A DNA stretch of 64,000 nucleotides from Capnocytophaga sputigena (GTDB taxonomy: Bacteria > Bacteroidota > Bacteroidia > Flavobacteriales > Flavobacteriaceae): assembly GCF_900446695.1 (NCBI RefSeq), contig NZ_UAVP01000008.1:372001-436000 (forward strand), written 5' to 3'. Shown in pieces: positions 8,688-18,161 of this stretch. The position numbers and the translations under genes were made by a program. Each line of letters starts with the position of its first letter. Within the stretch, counting starts at the first letter, position 1. The notes beneath the pieces are model-generated. The model worked only from the letters and a program-made list of their open reading frames with translations, was not told the DNA's origin and ran no database searches.

Positions 8688-9509
8688 TTATTGATGCACT
8701 TGTACTTGTGGGAATGGGATTTCTATACCCGCAGCATCGAAGCGATTTTTGATGGTTTCGACTGTGCGGAAATAGCACTCCCAATAATCGGGGGTAAGAC
8801 ACCAATAGCGCAATGAAAGGTTTACAGAGCTATCGGCTAACTCCTCTACATAAACCACAGGATCAGGCTCAGGAAGGGCTTTGACTTCCTCTTTGGCAAT
8901 TTGCAAGAGCACTTCACGGGCTTTCTGAATATTAGAACTATAGCCTATACCTACAAGTACATATACGCGGCGTTTTTCCTCCTTGCTGTAGTTGATAATA
9001 CTATTACTAAAGAGCTGGGTGTTAGGGATTATTGCCTGCTCATTATTGGCTTTGTTGAGGGTAGTAGCAAAGAGACCTATATTTTTCACGGTACCTTTTG
9101 AATTACTCGCCTCAATAACATCGCCTACACGGAAAGGCTTGAAAATGATTATCATTATACCGCTGGCAAAGTTAGATAACGACCCTTGTAATGCCAAACC
9201 TATTGCTACAAAACCACTGGTAATAATAGCGATAAACTGGGTAGCTGGCAAACCAATCACCTGTACTATGGTGAGGAAGAGGGCAATATGAAGTATCCAA
9301 CGCACTACCTGCAAAAGGAAATTTTGCAAAGCGAGGTCTACCTCACGGCGTTCCATCATTTTTTTTATCAATTTTACAATAAAACGAATGATGTATCGCC
9401 CTATAAAATAGAGAGCAATAGCCCCAATTATTGTAGGGGCATAGTTGAAGAGTCCTTTAATCCAATCTTTTATCAGACTCTGAAAATCAATAGGTGAAAA
9501 TTCGGGCAT
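8688..9509 (-). CDS. Small-conductance mechanosensitive channel, MscS family
   Basis: 273 residues. Three predicted membrane segments lie in the first 110 residues, the last being the pore helix with GFVAIGLALQGSLSNFASG (alternating small residues as in MscS TM3). The beta domain follows (FRVGDVIEASNSKGTVKNIG), then the alpha/beta cytoplasmic domain with IIPNTQLFSNSIINYS. The channel opens on membrane tension to release solutes during hypo-osmotic shock. It ends in FPQVQVHQ. An AT-rich repeat separates it from the exporter genes upstream. Confidence 0.92.
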   Translation of the reverse strand: MPEFSPIDFQSLIKDWIKGLFNYAPTIIGAIALYFIGRYIIRFIVKLIKKMMERREVDLALQNFLLQVVRWILHIALFLTIVQVIGLPATQFIAIITSGFVAIGLALQGSLSNFASGIMIIIFKPFRVGDVIEASNSKGTVKNIGLFATTLNKANNEQAIIPNTQLFSNSIINYSKEEKRRVYVLVGIGYSSNIQKAREVLLQIAKEEVKALPEPDPVVYVEELADSSVNLSLRYWCLTPDYWECYFRTVETIKNRFDAAGIEIPFPQVQVHQ

Positions 9510-9562
9510 ATTTATTCAATTAACAATTAATAATTAACACGTTACACAATTAACAATTAATG

Positions 9563-10150
9563 TTATACGGGTTCATTTTCTTCTATTTTTCCTTCTAATT
9601 CGGCTTTTGTTTTTTTGCGCATCAAGCGGCGTTTGATAAAATCATTGAGGTCTTTCCCTTTTACTGAATAGGTATTGAAGAGTAACATAGGGGTAATCAC
9701 TCCAAAGGCTAAACACATAGTAATAAAGCCTGTTTGCAAACCGAGTTTAAAAGTTTGATAAAGCAGGTCGAGAGTTTCATCCTGACGGGTTTCAACGGTT
9801 ACTATTTGGATGATTTTCATCATAAACTCATAGCCGTATTTACCAGGAATCATATTGATAACGGCAGGAATTGTGAACACGATGGGAGGCGTGTGCACTC
9901 GGTGAGCGAAATAGACCGCCAAGAGTCCTACAGCACAAGCTCCTAAAAAGGAGGTAATCACAATTTGCTCGGGCATTATAGTACCTAAAAGTATAAACTT
10001 AATCCCCCAACCTATACCGCCTAACACCCCTGTAATCCACAAAGCACGGCGAGGAGTGTTGAACAATAACGCAAAGCCAATAGATATCCACATCGACCAA
10101 AAGATGCGTTCGGCTAATCCTAAAAATACATCAAAGAAGTTCATAACCAA
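9563..10150 (-). CDS. Threonine/serine exporter, C-terminal (ThrE_2) subunit
   Basis: 195 residues, mostly hydrophobic with about five membrane segments (WITGVLGGIGWGIKFILLG, FLGACAVGLLAVYFAHRV). The conserved PPIVFTIPAVINMIPGKYGYEFM region belongs to the DUF3815/ThrE_2 half of ThrE-type exporters. The C-terminal tail is charged (KRRLMRKKTKAELE). Its start overlaps the end of the other half by 20 bases, so the two are translated together and probably form one transporter. Substrates threonine/serine are inferred from the family. Confidence 0.85.
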   Translation of the reverse strand: MVMNFFDVFLGLAERIFWSMWISIGFALLFNTPRRALWITGVLGGIGWGIKFILLGTIMPEQIVITSFLGACAVGLLAVYFAHRVHTPPIVFTIPAVINMIPGKYGYEFMMKIIQIVTVETRQDETLDLLYQTFKLGLQTGFITMCLAFGVITPMLLFNTYSVKGKDLNDFIKRRLMRKKTKAELEGKIEENEPV

Positions 10151-10901
10151 ATAATAGTAAAGCTAAATAAAAACCTAATGAAATCATAAAAACCAAGATA
10201 GCAGCGTGAGTGAGTTTGGCTATCCCTGCTACAATACAACCAGAGAGCATATCGATAAATCCGTTGATAAGAGGCACTCCAGGTACCAACCACAACACAC
10301 AAGCCGCCAAGGCATTGTGGTACTGCTCTACTCCCGCCAAACGGAAGATACTCATCACGGCTACCGACACAAAAGCAGCCCACCCCCAACAGATATACAC
10401 ATTGAACTTGCGCAACTGCAGAATACGACGTCCTGCCAAACCTAATAGCGTTGCTATAAACGACATTCCAAACTCGGTATAACTAGCGTTTTCTTTACCA
10501 AACACATAGGCTAATGAACCTCCTGCTACCGATACGAAGAACCACATTACATACATATTGTAGTGAGGTTTGGCTTTAATAGTTGCTACTTGTTCTTCAA
10601 TTTCTTCGATAGGGAGTTTCTTTTCAATAGCTTCCCAAGAGAGGATACTAATATCGGAAATAGCACTAAAGTTCACACCGTGATGAGGGATTGTACGGAC
10701 GATAGTTTCCTTTTCGCCTGTAGCCTTATCCTGCACAGTAAGCACGATAGCAGCGTGTGAATAGAAATTTTCGCAATGGTAGTTAAGGGCATTAGAAATG
10801 CGTTCTACATTGCGTTCTACCCTACGGGTATTGGCACCACTGGAAATCAGCAGTTCGTTAATGTCGGCAAATAGACGTGCCGCTCGTTCAATGGGTTTCA
10901 T
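10131..10901 (-). CDS. Threonine/serine exporter, N-terminal (ThrE/DUF1212) subunit
   Basis: 256 residues. The soluble N-terminal part has the family hallmark SGANTRRVERNVERISNAL, and HHGVNFSAISDISILSWEA. Four to five C-terminal membrane segments include WLVPGVPLINGFIDMLSG. In actinobacterial ThrE both halves are one polypeptide; here they are split into two overlapping genes, as is usual in Bacteroidota. The pair exports threonine/serine across the inner membrane. Confidence 0.88.
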   Translation of the reverse strand: MKPIERAARLFADINELLISSGANTRRVERNVERISNALNYHCENFYSHAAIVLTVQDKATGEKETIVRTIPHHGVNFSAISDISILSWEAIEKKLPIEEIEEQVATIKAKPHYNMYVMWFFVSVAGGSLAYVFGKENASYTEFGMSFIATLLGLAGRRILQLRKFNVYICWGWAAFVSVAVMSIFRLAGVEQYHNALAACVLWLVPGVPLINGFIDMLSGCIVAGIAKLTHAAILVFMISLGFYLALLLFGYELL

Positions 10902-11047
10902 ATAGTTAATTTATCGATTTGTTGATAGAGGGTTGGAAAAACTCTGAAAGGCTCTGAGAAAAATGGGATTTAATTTCCTTTTACTTTTGGTTATTGCCCC
11001 GAACCTCCAAAAGGAGAAAAGTTGCAAGAGTGAGTGTTTACTATGTT

Positions 11048-12328
11048 TTATTTTTGAATAGTAACCTCTTGGCTAAAAGGCTCTGATTTCAGCTGTATTT
11101 GAGAGGAGAGTACAACCTTGTACTTGCCTGCAGGAACCTCATTTTCTACTTTAAAAGCAGCCTCAGTAGGTGTTTTAAACGAAGGATAAAGTGTTGCTTT
11201 CACTTCATTACCTTGCATCAAAAGCAAAGTGCAAAATCTATAATTTCTATCAAAGTTCATACCGATATAAGCAAAATACTCTCCTGTTACAGTGAGTTCA
11301 TCACCTGCCTTGAGTGTCGTTTTAGAAAGTGTTTTGATTACGGGTATACGAACGGGTTCTATTGTTATAGGTTGCTTTTCACTATTCACAAAAGGAAGTA
11401 CTTGTTCTTTAGCACCACCTTTTACTACAAACTTAAAGTCGTTACCTCCGCTAAATGCTCCCGTAGGTGTATTGAACATCTTAAATTCGAGGTTATAATT
11501 GGAGATGTCACTCACTGTAAGTTGATAGTCGTGAGTGCCTTTTCTCAAATAATAAGTATATTTTTTCAAGGCTTCAGTATTAGCATATACCACCGTTTTA
11601 AAGGTTTGCAATTCGGTAGTTGCTAAGGAAGTAACAGGTTCGAACCTAATAACATCTAACACATTCAGTACTATCTCACCGCTATCTAAGGTGAAATCGC
11701 CACTTTCTACTTCTTCTTTATCAAAAGTTGCCTTAAAGTAGTATTGACCATTTTTATAAGAGTCGGGCAATACTACATATACACGTCTTTCTTTTTTATC
11801 GATTTTCTGTACTCTAAGGGTGTAAACATCAAATGGAGGGCGACGTTTAACAAGGTCTACTTTTATCTGCTCTTTTTTGACGGGCAAGGTATTGACATCA
11901 AAATAAACGACCTCGCCTCCTGCTTTGTTGGTGGTATATTCATTAGGGACGTGTCCAATTTCAATAGGCACATTAGGCTGTGGTGTTTTTTCGGTAGTTA
12001 CGAGCACTTTGTAGACTTTAGTGCTTTTATCTTCGGCAGTTACGGTATAACTTACTTCTTTGGAGAAATCTTGAGCTATACCGCTATTAGGCGTTACGGT
12101 AGCCCCCTTAGAGAAGGTAATGGTGGGGGTAAGGGAGGTAAGATTGGTATCTTCGGGCAATTGGGCAGTGATGGTGGTATTACTAATGGTACTGCTATAA
12201 GTAGTACCTTCTACAGTAAAGGTGAACGAAAGTATATTCTTTTCACTGCTTAACAGAGGGGTTTCATCATTGTCTTTTTTACAGGCTAAAGCGAGAAAAA
12301 GGACACATAAAGCGTATATCTTTTTCAT
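11048..12328 (-). CDS. DUF5018-like surface lipoprotein with IPT/TIG-like C-terminus
   Basis: 426 residues. Lipobox LALAC (Cys about 16) followed by KKDNDE. The first 110 residues match the DUF5018-type beta domain found repeatedly in Bacteroidota lipoproteins (ILSFTFTVEGTTYSS, PTITFSKGATVTPNSG, SYTVTAEDKSTKVYKV). The C-terminal third contains an IPT/TIG-like segment (TTLKAGDELTVTGEYF). No catalytic motif is seen, so a binding or adhesive role at the cell surface is the most that can be inferred. It has its own well-formed promoter upstream. Confidence 0.75.
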   Translation of the reverse strand: MKKIYALCVLFLALACKKDNDETPLLSSEKNILSFTFTVEGTTYSSTISNTTITAQLPEDTNLTSLTPTITFSKGATVTPNSGIAQDFSKEVSYTVTAEDKSTKVYKVLVTTEKTPQPNVPIEIGHVPNEYTTNKAGGEVVYFDVNTLPVKKEQIKVDLVKRRPPFDVYTLRVQKIDKKERRVYVVLPDSYKNGQYYFKATFDKEEVESGDFTLDSGEIVLNVLDVIRFEPVTSLATTELQTFKTVVYANTEALKKYTYYLRKGTHDYQLTVSDISNYNLEFKMFNTPTGAFSGGNDFKFVVKGGAKEQVLPFVNSEKQPITIEPVRIPVIKTLSKTTLKAGDELTVTGEYFAYIGMNFDRNYRFCTLLLMQGNEVKATLYPSFKTPTEAAFKVENEVPAGKYKVVLSSQIQLKSEPFSQEVTIQK

Positions 12329-12382
12329 TGTAAATTAAGTTTTTAGACAGAAGCCGAAACTTCAAGCCGATGTTACAAAGTG

Positions 12383-12413
12383 CAAAGATAGCGATAATTA
12401 GGAAATTAGCAAA
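12383..12413 (-). promoter_or_regulatory. Promoter of the DUF5018-like lipoprotein gene
   Basis: Minus strand: TTTG at 12410-12413, 19-base spacer, TATCTTTG at 12383-12390. This fits the Bacteroidota TTTG-N19/21-TAnnTTTG consensus, 55 bases before the ATG. Confidence 0.75.
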
Positions 12414-12472
12414 TGAACAAATAAGGAAATGATTTATAAGATAAGGTGGATTTCAAAAAACTGTTACTAATT

Positions 12473-12503
12473 TTTGGTACTTGGCATAATTTTTGTACTT
12501 TTG
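12473..12503 (+). promoter_or_regulatory. Promoter of the lysozyme-fold exported protein gene
   Basis: TTTG at 12473-12476, 19-base spacer, TACTTTTG at 12496-12503. Exact Bacteroidota consensus, about 70 bases before the ATG, back to back with the opposing promoter at 12383-12413. Confidence 0.8.
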
Positions 12504-12572
12504 CCGCCGAAATAATTTTAAGCAGGCTTTTTTCCTTGTGAAAAACCATCAGTCTTAAAGAAAACAAAATTT

Positions 12573-13256
12573 ATGAAATTAGTTAAAAAGAGGTATTTTT
12601 TTGCAGTAATGGTCTTTGCCTTCTTAGGCTTTACCATCAAAGATGAAGAAACAAAAGTAATCACAATTCCACCCACTTTTGTAGTTGATGTACCTCAAAT
12701 GGCTACCGCTACGCCAGCAGATGCAACTGCAAATAGCGAACTACTCCCTACTTCTTTTACTCTCCACACAGGAAAATCGTTTATTGGATTTAAAGAAGCC
12801 TTAGCCTATCGCGAGTCACGCGGTAATTACACTATTGTAAACCGTTTTGGCTATATGGGAAAATATCAATTTGGGAAACGCGCCCTTCGCTTCTATGGCG
12901 TAACTGATACCCAACAATTCCTCAACTCTCCTGAACAACAAGAACAAGTGTTTGTGTTGAGCTTACAGCGCACTAAATGGTTTTTGCGCAAAGAAATTAA
13001 AAAATACGTAGGCAAAACTATCAACGGGATTCACATTACTGAATCGGGGATATTGGCAGCCGCTCACTTGGCTGGCGAGAGTTCTGTGAAGAAATTCTTC
13101 AAACATCAAGGGGGATACAACTTTGCTGATGGCAACGGCGTTACCTTGCAACACTACCTTAAAACGTTTGCAGGTTACGACACATCGGATATTGAAGCTG
13201 TACAAAAACCTCAATGGAAATCCCCTGAAGAAACTCTTTCTTTAGCAGCATTGTAA
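12573..13256 (+). CDS. Exported lysozyme-fold (lytic transglycosylase-like) protein
   Basis: 227 residues with an N-terminal membrane/signal segment (FFAVMVFAFLGF). The middle carries a goose-lysozyme/SLT-like active-site neighbourhood: ALAYRESRGNYTIVNRFGYMGKYQF, in which the Glu of YRESRG is the expected catalytic acid, followed by GILAAAHLAGESSVKKFF. Such proteins cleave peptidoglycan glycan strands; activity here is inferred from the fold signature. The approximately 80-residue linker after the signal is Ala/Thr/Pro-rich. It is the only plus-strand gene between the left edge and 20 kb. Confidence 0.7.
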   Translation: MKLVKKRYFFAVMVFAFLGFTIKDEETKVITIPPTFVVDVPQMATATPADATANSELLPTSFTLHTGKSFIGFKEALAYRESRGNYTIVNRFGYMGKYQFGKRALRFYGVTDTQQFLNSPEQQEQVFVLSLQRTKWFLRKEIKKYVGKTINGIHITESGILAAAHLAGESSVKKFFKHQGGYNFADGNGVTLQHYLKTFAGYDTSDIEAVQKPQWKSPEETLSLAAL

Positions 13257-13292
13257 GGAAAATCCACAAGTAATTCAAAAAAAGTTTTTTGA

Positions 13293-13314
13293 GGGCGTTT
13301 GCAAAACGCACCCC
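13293..13314. repeat. GGGCGTTT hairpin repeat, copy 1
   Basis: GGGCGTTT-GCA-AAACGC followed by ACCCC; stem with a 3-base loop, slightly decayed at the outer end. Other copies: 15316-15334, 26472-26490, 54815-54833. Confidence 0.75.
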
Positions 13315-13352
13315 AGAAATACTATGCAAACAAATTAATTCCGGTCAATTTC

Positions 13353-13399
13353 ACTTTGTCAAAGACCGTAACGCGCTGCGTTAAGGACTTTGGCAAAGT
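13353..13399. repeat. ACTTTGnCAAAG structured repeat, copy A
   Basis: Arms ACTTTGTCAAAG (13353-13364) and CTTTGGCAAAGT (13388-13399) enclose a perfect 6-bp hairpin TAACGC-GCT-GCGTTA. Other copies: 26534-26583, 50652-50701, 54741-54771 (short) and 58753-58802. Confidence 0.85.
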
Positions 13400-13405
13400 T
13401 TGAAT

Positions 13406-14689
13406 TTATTTTTTACCCCTTACTTGAATATACACTAAAGTAGCAATGAGTAATAGGTGGAGATAGACTGAGTACCCTACCAAAGATAAATAGTCCATCG
13501 TATGGGCAAATTGGTATAGGGCGATTACTTGTGCTCCATAAGGAATGAGACCTTGCGCATAACACGAGAAGATATCTAATACTGAAGCCGCATTGCGGAG
13601 GGGTATTTGGAATTGCTCGGCTATACGCTTACTTATTTTAGAAACAATGAGAATTGCCACCGTATTATTCGCTACGCACACATCGGCAACAGTTACTAAA
13701 AAGCCCATTCCCAGCAAGGCTGAAGCTCCACTCTTGATGCGTTTGGCAACGAGATTCATCAGGAACTGAATGCCGCCAAAACGCTCTACTAAAAAGGCTA
13801 ATCCGCCAATGATAAAGTAGAGGAAGAAGATGTCAGCCATATCCATAAAGCCTTTATAAGTGTGCTGAGTGAGGTCTAAGAAAGAGAACTTACCATACAC
13901 AAGTCCCATAACGCCTGAGAACACAACTCCCAAGAACAGTGACACAAACACATTTACTCCAAAAAGCGAAATGACCACAACTGCCACATAAGGCAAAATG
14001 AGCAAGGGATTGAAGGTGTGATAGGCTTCGCTATGAGTGAAGGTGGTAGCACCAGGGTTGCCAATAAAAAAGAGAATTACCGCCGATAGCAGCGCAACGG
14101 GAAGTGCTATTTGAGCATTGGTTTTCATCTTATCACTCATCTTGCAGCCTAACGACTGGGTGGCGGCGATAGTAGTATCGGAAATGAGGGACAAGTTGTC
14201 GCCAAACATCGCACCACAAAGCAACGCAGCCCCTATAAGGGCGGTATTAGAATGACTTTCGAGAGCTAAATTGAAGACAATAGGCGAAAGGGTCATAATG
14301 GTACCTACCGAGGTGCCTGTTGCAAACGAGAGGAAAGAAGCAATTACAAAAATCCCCACGGGAAAGTATTCGGGTGAAATGTAGTACATACCCATATTCA
14401 CTATGCTATCGATACTACCAGAGGCTTTGGCTACCGAAGCAAAAGCGCCTGCCAAAAGGGCTATCACACACATCTGCAACACATTGCTATTACCTGCCCC
14501 TCTAAAGAAAAGGGCTATCTTTTGGTTGAGAGGTGCGCGGTAGATAAGCAAAGCTACTACCACTGCAAAAAGCGCAATAATAGGCGCTGGCAATGAATAG
14601 AAATTATCAAAATAAATACCACTGCCCAAAAATATAGCTACGAATATGAGTAGTGGGATAATACTTACTATTGAGGTTTTTTTCGTCAT
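13406..14689 (-). CDS. nhaC: Na+/H+ antiporter, NhaC family
   Basis: 427 residues with about eleven membrane segments. Family motifs include SFATGTSVGTIMTLSP and the charged intramembrane GAMFGDNLSLISDTTIAA, the GDNLSxISDT signature of NhaC-type exchangers, and near the C-terminus ADVCVANNTVAI. It exchanges external protons for internal Na+ at the inner membrane, supporting pH and sodium homeostasis. Flanked by short intergenic repeats on the 3' side and a 28-base gap to the methyltransferase gene. Confidence 0.9.
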   Translation of the reverse strand: MTKKTSIVSIIPLLIFVAIFLGSGIYFDNFYSLPAPIIALFAVVVALLIYRAPLNQKIALFFRGAGNSNVLQMCVIALLAGAFASVAKASGSIDSIVNMGMYYISPEYFPVGIFVIASFLSFATGTSVGTIMTLSPIVFNLALESHSNTALIGAALLCGAMFGDNLSLISDTTIAATQSLGCKMSDKMKTNAQIALPVALLSAVILFFIGNPGATTFTHSEAYHTFNPLLILPYVAVVVISLFGVNVFVSLFLGVVFSGVMGLVYGKFSFLDLTQHTYKGFMDMADIFFLYFIIGGLAFLVERFGGIQFLMNLVAKRIKSGASALLGMGFLVTVADVCVANNTVAILIVSKISKRIAEQFQIPLRNAASVLDIFSCYAQGLIPYGAQVIALYQFAHTMDYLSLVGYSVYLHLLLIATLVYIQVRGKK

Positions 14690-14717
14690 TTTATAATTTT
14701 GTTAATCTGCTAATTTT

Positions 14718-15242
14718 CTATTTGTTAATTCTCTCGGCTACTACGGCATAATATCTATTAGTGAAATACCGCAACAGCGGACGCAAGCCTAACTTCTTCA
14801 CGGGGTGCGTCCATTTTTCTCTATATACAATCCGAAATCCTGCTTTTTCTACCAGCATATCTAATTGCCAATCTTCAAACTCGTGGTAATGACAGTCGCG
14901 GGGGTCGGCAGTATTGCGATAGGCTTTGGCAAACCAAAGTCGCAAAGGCACGGTAATCAATATTTTATCTGTAGGGATATTTTGCAACACAGCCAAAGGG
15001 TTTACCAAGTGTTCCAAAATCTCTAAAGCGGTAGTGAAATCGGCTTGAAAGTTTTGAAGCGTATTTGTCTCAAAATCTAAATCCTGACCAGTAGTATTAA
15101 GCACCGTATAGCCTTCCTCTTTCATAATAGTTGAAAAAGGATTTTCTACCCCTATATCGAGGATTGTACTGCCCTGAGGAGCATATTGTTTGAGAATACT
15201 CAAGGTTTTTTGATAGCGTTTTTTAGGAAGGGTTTTGTACAT
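14718..15242 (-). CDS. Class I SAM-dependent methyltransferase
   Basis: 174 residues from ATG at 15240-15242 (MYKTLPKKRYQ). An upstream TTG falls in the AACAATTAA repeat and is rejected. SAM-binding motif I is STILDIGVENPFS, an acidic residue ends strand 2 (NTTGQDLDFE), and ALEILEHLVNPLAVLQ is the post-motif helix typical of small Bacteroidota methyltransferases. The substrate is unknown. The upstream polA gene ends 118 bases away across a hairpin repeat. Confidence 0.78.
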   Translation of the reverse strand: MYKTLPKKRYQKTLSILKQYAPQGSTILDIGVENPFSTIMKEEGYTVLNTTGQDLDFETNTLQNFQADFTTALEILEHLVNPLAVLQNIPTDKILITVPLRLWFAKAYRNTADPRDCHYHEFEDWQLDMLVEKAGFRIVYREKWTHPVKKLGLRPLLRYFTNRYYAVVAERINK

Positions 15243-15315
15243 AAATTGAGAATTAACAATTGACAAGGGGATAACGTTTAATTTTAAAGAAGTTATCCGA
15301 ATTTTTTTTCTTTAA

Positions 15316-15334
15316 GGGCGTTTGCAAAACGCCC
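15316..15334. repeat. GGGCGTTT hairpin repeat, copy 2
   Basis: Perfect 8-bp inverted repeat GGGCGTTT-GCA-AAACGCCC followed by CTACATA, just beyond the polA stop codon. It has no T-tract on either side that would make it a standard terminator. Confidence 0.85.
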
Positions 15335-15359
15335 CTACATACATAACATACTATAAAAG

Positions 15360-18146
15360 CTAATGCGCGTCGAGCCAATTGTTACCTACGCCTAAATCGG
15401 CGACGAGGGGCACGGCAAGGGTAAAGGCGTTTTCCATCGCATCTTTGATGAGGGGCTTTACAAGTTCTAATTCAGTTTTAGGCACATCAAACACTAACTC
15501 ATCGTGTACTTGGAGGAGCATACGGGTTTGGAGTTTTTGGGCTTGCAATTGGTTGTGTATACGTATCATTGCAATTTTTATAATATCGGCGGCTGAGCCT
15601 TGTATAGGGGCGTTCACGGCGTTGCGCTCGGCACCTCCACGCACTACTTGGTTATGCGAATGAATATCGGGTAGGTAACGACGTCTGCCTAAAATGGTTT
15701 CTACATAGCCGTGCTCGCGAGCAAACTCTATTTGTCTATTGATATAGTTGCGCAAGTTAGGATAGGTAGCGTAATAGGTATCTATCAGTTCTTTGCTTTC
15801 GGAGCGAGAGAGGTCGGTTTGTGCGGATAGTCCAAATGCCGATACGCCATAGATAATCCCAAAATTCACGGTTTTGGCGTGGCTACGTTGCTCGCGAGTT
15901 ACCTCTTCCAAAGGAACATTAAACACCTTGGCTGCTGTGGCGCGGTGAATATCTTCGCCGTGCAAGAAAGACTCAATCATATTGTGTTCTTCGCTGAGGG
16001 CAGCGATGATGCGGAGTTCGATTTGCGAATAGTCGGCAGAGAGGAGCACATAATCGGGATTGCGAGCGATGAACGCCTTGCGCACCTGCTGCCCACGAGG
16101 GGTGCGAATAGGTATATTCTGCAAATTAGGATTGTTGCTACTGAGTCGCCCTGTAGCGGCTACTGTTTGCATATAGGTAGTATGTACGCGACCCGTACTT
16201 TTGTTCACCTCTAACGGTAGTGCATCTACATAAGTAGATTTGAGTTTCTGCACTTGTCGCCATTCCAATATATCGGCTACGATTTTGTGTTTGGCTGCAA
16301 AAGGCGCTAAAACCTCTTCGGAAGTGGCATACTGACCGGTTTTCGTCTTTTTCGGTTTGCTGTCAATCTTCAGTTTTTCAAAGAGAATGTCGCCGAGTTG
16401 TTTAGGCGATGCCAAATTGAAAGTCTCGCCTGCCTGCTGGGCTATAGCTGTTTCGAGTTGAGCAATATCGGCATCTAAGGTTTTAGAGTATTCTTTTAAA
16501 AAATCCACATCGAGGTTTACCCCTTCGCGTTCCATAGCTGCCAATACTTTGATGAGAGGTGCTTCTAAATCGGTATAGATTTTTTGGGCATTTACTTGGG
16601 GCATTTGGCTTTGGAATACATTTTTGAGTTGCCAAGTAACATCGGCATCTTCCACAGCGTATTCCTTTACCTCATCGATAGGCACGGTACGCATAGAGCG
16701 TTGGGCTTTTCCTTTGCCAATAAGGCTCTCGATAGCAATAGGTGTATAATTTAGGTAGGTTTCGCTGAGGATATCCATATTGTGACGCATATCAGGATTT
16801 AGGAGGTAATGGGCTATCATCGTATCGAAGAGTGCGCCCTGTACCTCAACACCGTAGTTTTGCAATACTTTGAGGTCGTATTTCAAATTCTGACCTACTT
16901 TGGCTATCTGTTCATTCTCAAAAAACGGACGGAATTGCTCTATGAGCTTAGTAGCTGCTTCTTTTTCCTTAGGAAAAGGCAAATAATGACCTTTATGAGC
17001 TGCCCAGCAGAAGGAAATTCCCACTAATTCAGCTTCGAGGGCGTCCACATTAGTAGTTTCGGTATCAAAACACACTTCGGTTTGCTGCAATAGGCTTTGC
17101 AACAAGAGTTGTTGTGCCATTGGGGTATCGGCTAATTGGTAGAAGTGAGGCGTATTGCTGCTGTTTTTCTTATCGCTCACCAATTGCGGTTGCGCAAAGA
17201 GGTCGCCTTGTGAGAATAAATCTAACTGCCCTGAAGCAGCCTTAGGGGGAGCTTGTACCACAGCTTCTGGCTGGTAGGTTTTTAGGAAATTTTGTAGCAA
17301 CTGACGGAATTCTAACTCATCGAAAATCTTGCCCACCGCTTCAAAATCGGGTTGAGACATTGCGAAATCGGCTTCATCAAAAGTTACCGGCACATCGAGC
17401 ATAATAGTTGCCAATTGTTTGGAGAGTATGCCTTTTTCCTTGTTATTTTCTATATTTTCGCGGAGTTTGCCTTTTAGTTTATCGGTATTAGCGAGGAGGT
17501 TCTCCATAGAGCCAAAATCGGCGAGTAGCTTTTTGGCAGTCTTCTCGCCTACCCCAGGCAGCCCAGGGATATTATCGACGGCATCGCCCATCATACCAAG
17601 GAAATCAATCACTTGCAAAGGGTTTTGCACTTCAAATTTCTCTTGTACTTCTTTCACGCCCCATATTTCGATATCGTTGCCCGAGCGCGCAGGTCGGTAC
17701 ATAAAGATATTATCGCTCACCAGCTGGGCATAATCTTTATCGGGGGTTACCATATACACTTGGTAATCTTGAGCTTCGGCTTGTTTAGAGAGTGTCCCGA
17801 TGATATCATCGGCTTCGTAGCCCTCTTTTTCGATGATAGGGATGTGCAAAGCCTTGAGTATTTCGTGGATATAGGGGATAGCCAAACGAATCGCTTCGGG
17901 AGTTTCCTCGCGATTGGCTTTATAGTCGGCAAAGAGTTCGGTGCGAGCTACGCTCCCCCCCTTGTCGAAAGCGACCGCAAGGTGGTCGGGTTTTTCTTTT
18001 TTAATCACCTCGAAAAGGGAGTTCATAAAGCCAAGAATCGCCGAAGTGTTCAATCCTTTGGAATTGATGCGCGGGTTCTTGATAAAGGCGTAGTAGCCCC
18101 TGAAAATAAGGGCATAAGCATCGAGGAGGAAAAGGCGTTTTTTCAT
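15360..18146 (-). CDS. polA: DNA polymerase I
   Basis: 928 residues, full length. The 5'-3' exonuclease domain occupies about residues 1-290 (LAVAFDKGG, GYEADDIIGTL, GLPGVGEKTA). The proofreading domain (about 340-520) is intact, with FDTETT and YAVEDADVTW carrying the acidic metal ligands. The polymerase domain (about 560-928) has motif A LLSADYSQIELR, motif B RSHAKTVNFGIIYG and motif C QVHDELVFD. It fills gaps in repair and removes RNA primers. Only 15 bases separate it from the upstream lipoprotein gene, so the two are likely co-transcribed. Confidence 0.97.
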   Translation of the reverse strand: MKKRLFLLDAYALIFRGYYAFIKNPRINSKGLNTSAILGFMNSLFEVIKKEKPDHLAVAFDKGGSVARTELFADYKANREETPEAIRLAIPYIHEILKALHIPIIEKEGYEADDIIGTLSKQAEAQDYQVYMVTPDKDYAQLVSDNIFMYRPARSGNDIEIWGVKEVQEKFEVQNPLQVIDFLGMMGDAVDNIPGLPGVGEKTAKKLLADFGSMENLLANTDKLKGKLRENIENNKEKGILSKQLATIMLDVPVTFDEADFAMSQPDFEAVGKIFDELEFRQLLQNFLKTYQPEAVVQAPPKAASGQLDLFSQGDLFAQPQLVSDKKNSSNTPHFYQLADTPMAQQLLLQSLLQQTEVCFDTETTNVDALEAELVGISFCWAAHKGHYLPFPKEKEAATKLIEQFRPFFENEQIAKVGQNLKYDLKVLQNYGVEVQGALFDTMIAHYLLNPDMRHNMDILSETYLNYTPIAIESLIGKGKAQRSMRTVPIDEVKEYAVEDADVTWQLKNVFQSQMPQVNAQKIYTDLEAPLIKVLAAMEREGVNLDVDFLKEYSKTLDADIAQLETAIAQQAGETFNLASPKQLGDILFEKLKIDSKPKKTKTGQYATSEEVLAPFAAKHKIVADILEWRQVQKLKSTYVDALPLEVNKSTGRVHTTYMQTVAATGRLSSNNPNLQNIPIRTPRGQQVRKAFIARNPDYVLLSADYSQIELRIIAALSEEHNMIESFLHGEDIHRATAAKVFNVPLEEVTREQRSHAKTVNFGIIYGVSAFGLSAQTDLSRSESKELIDTYYATYPNLRNYINRQIEFAREHGYVETILGRRRYLPDIHSHNQVVRGGAERNAVNAPIQGSAADIIKIAMIRIHNQLQAQKLQTRMLLQVHDELVFDVPKTELELVKPLIKDAMENAFTLAVPLVADLGVGNNWLDAH

Positions 18147-18161
18147 TTTAGGTGTCAGGTG

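Noticed and set aside
10902..11047. Short frame with SPFGGSGQ near the end of the gap upstream of the DUF5018-like lipoprotein gene's stop
   Set aside because: Too short and without homologous context to call a gene remnant; treated as non-coding.
15316..15334. GGGCGTTT hairpin as the polA terminator
   Set aside because: No T-tract on the transcript side and the same hairpin occurs at positions unrelated to gene ends, including a likely 5' UTR of radC.
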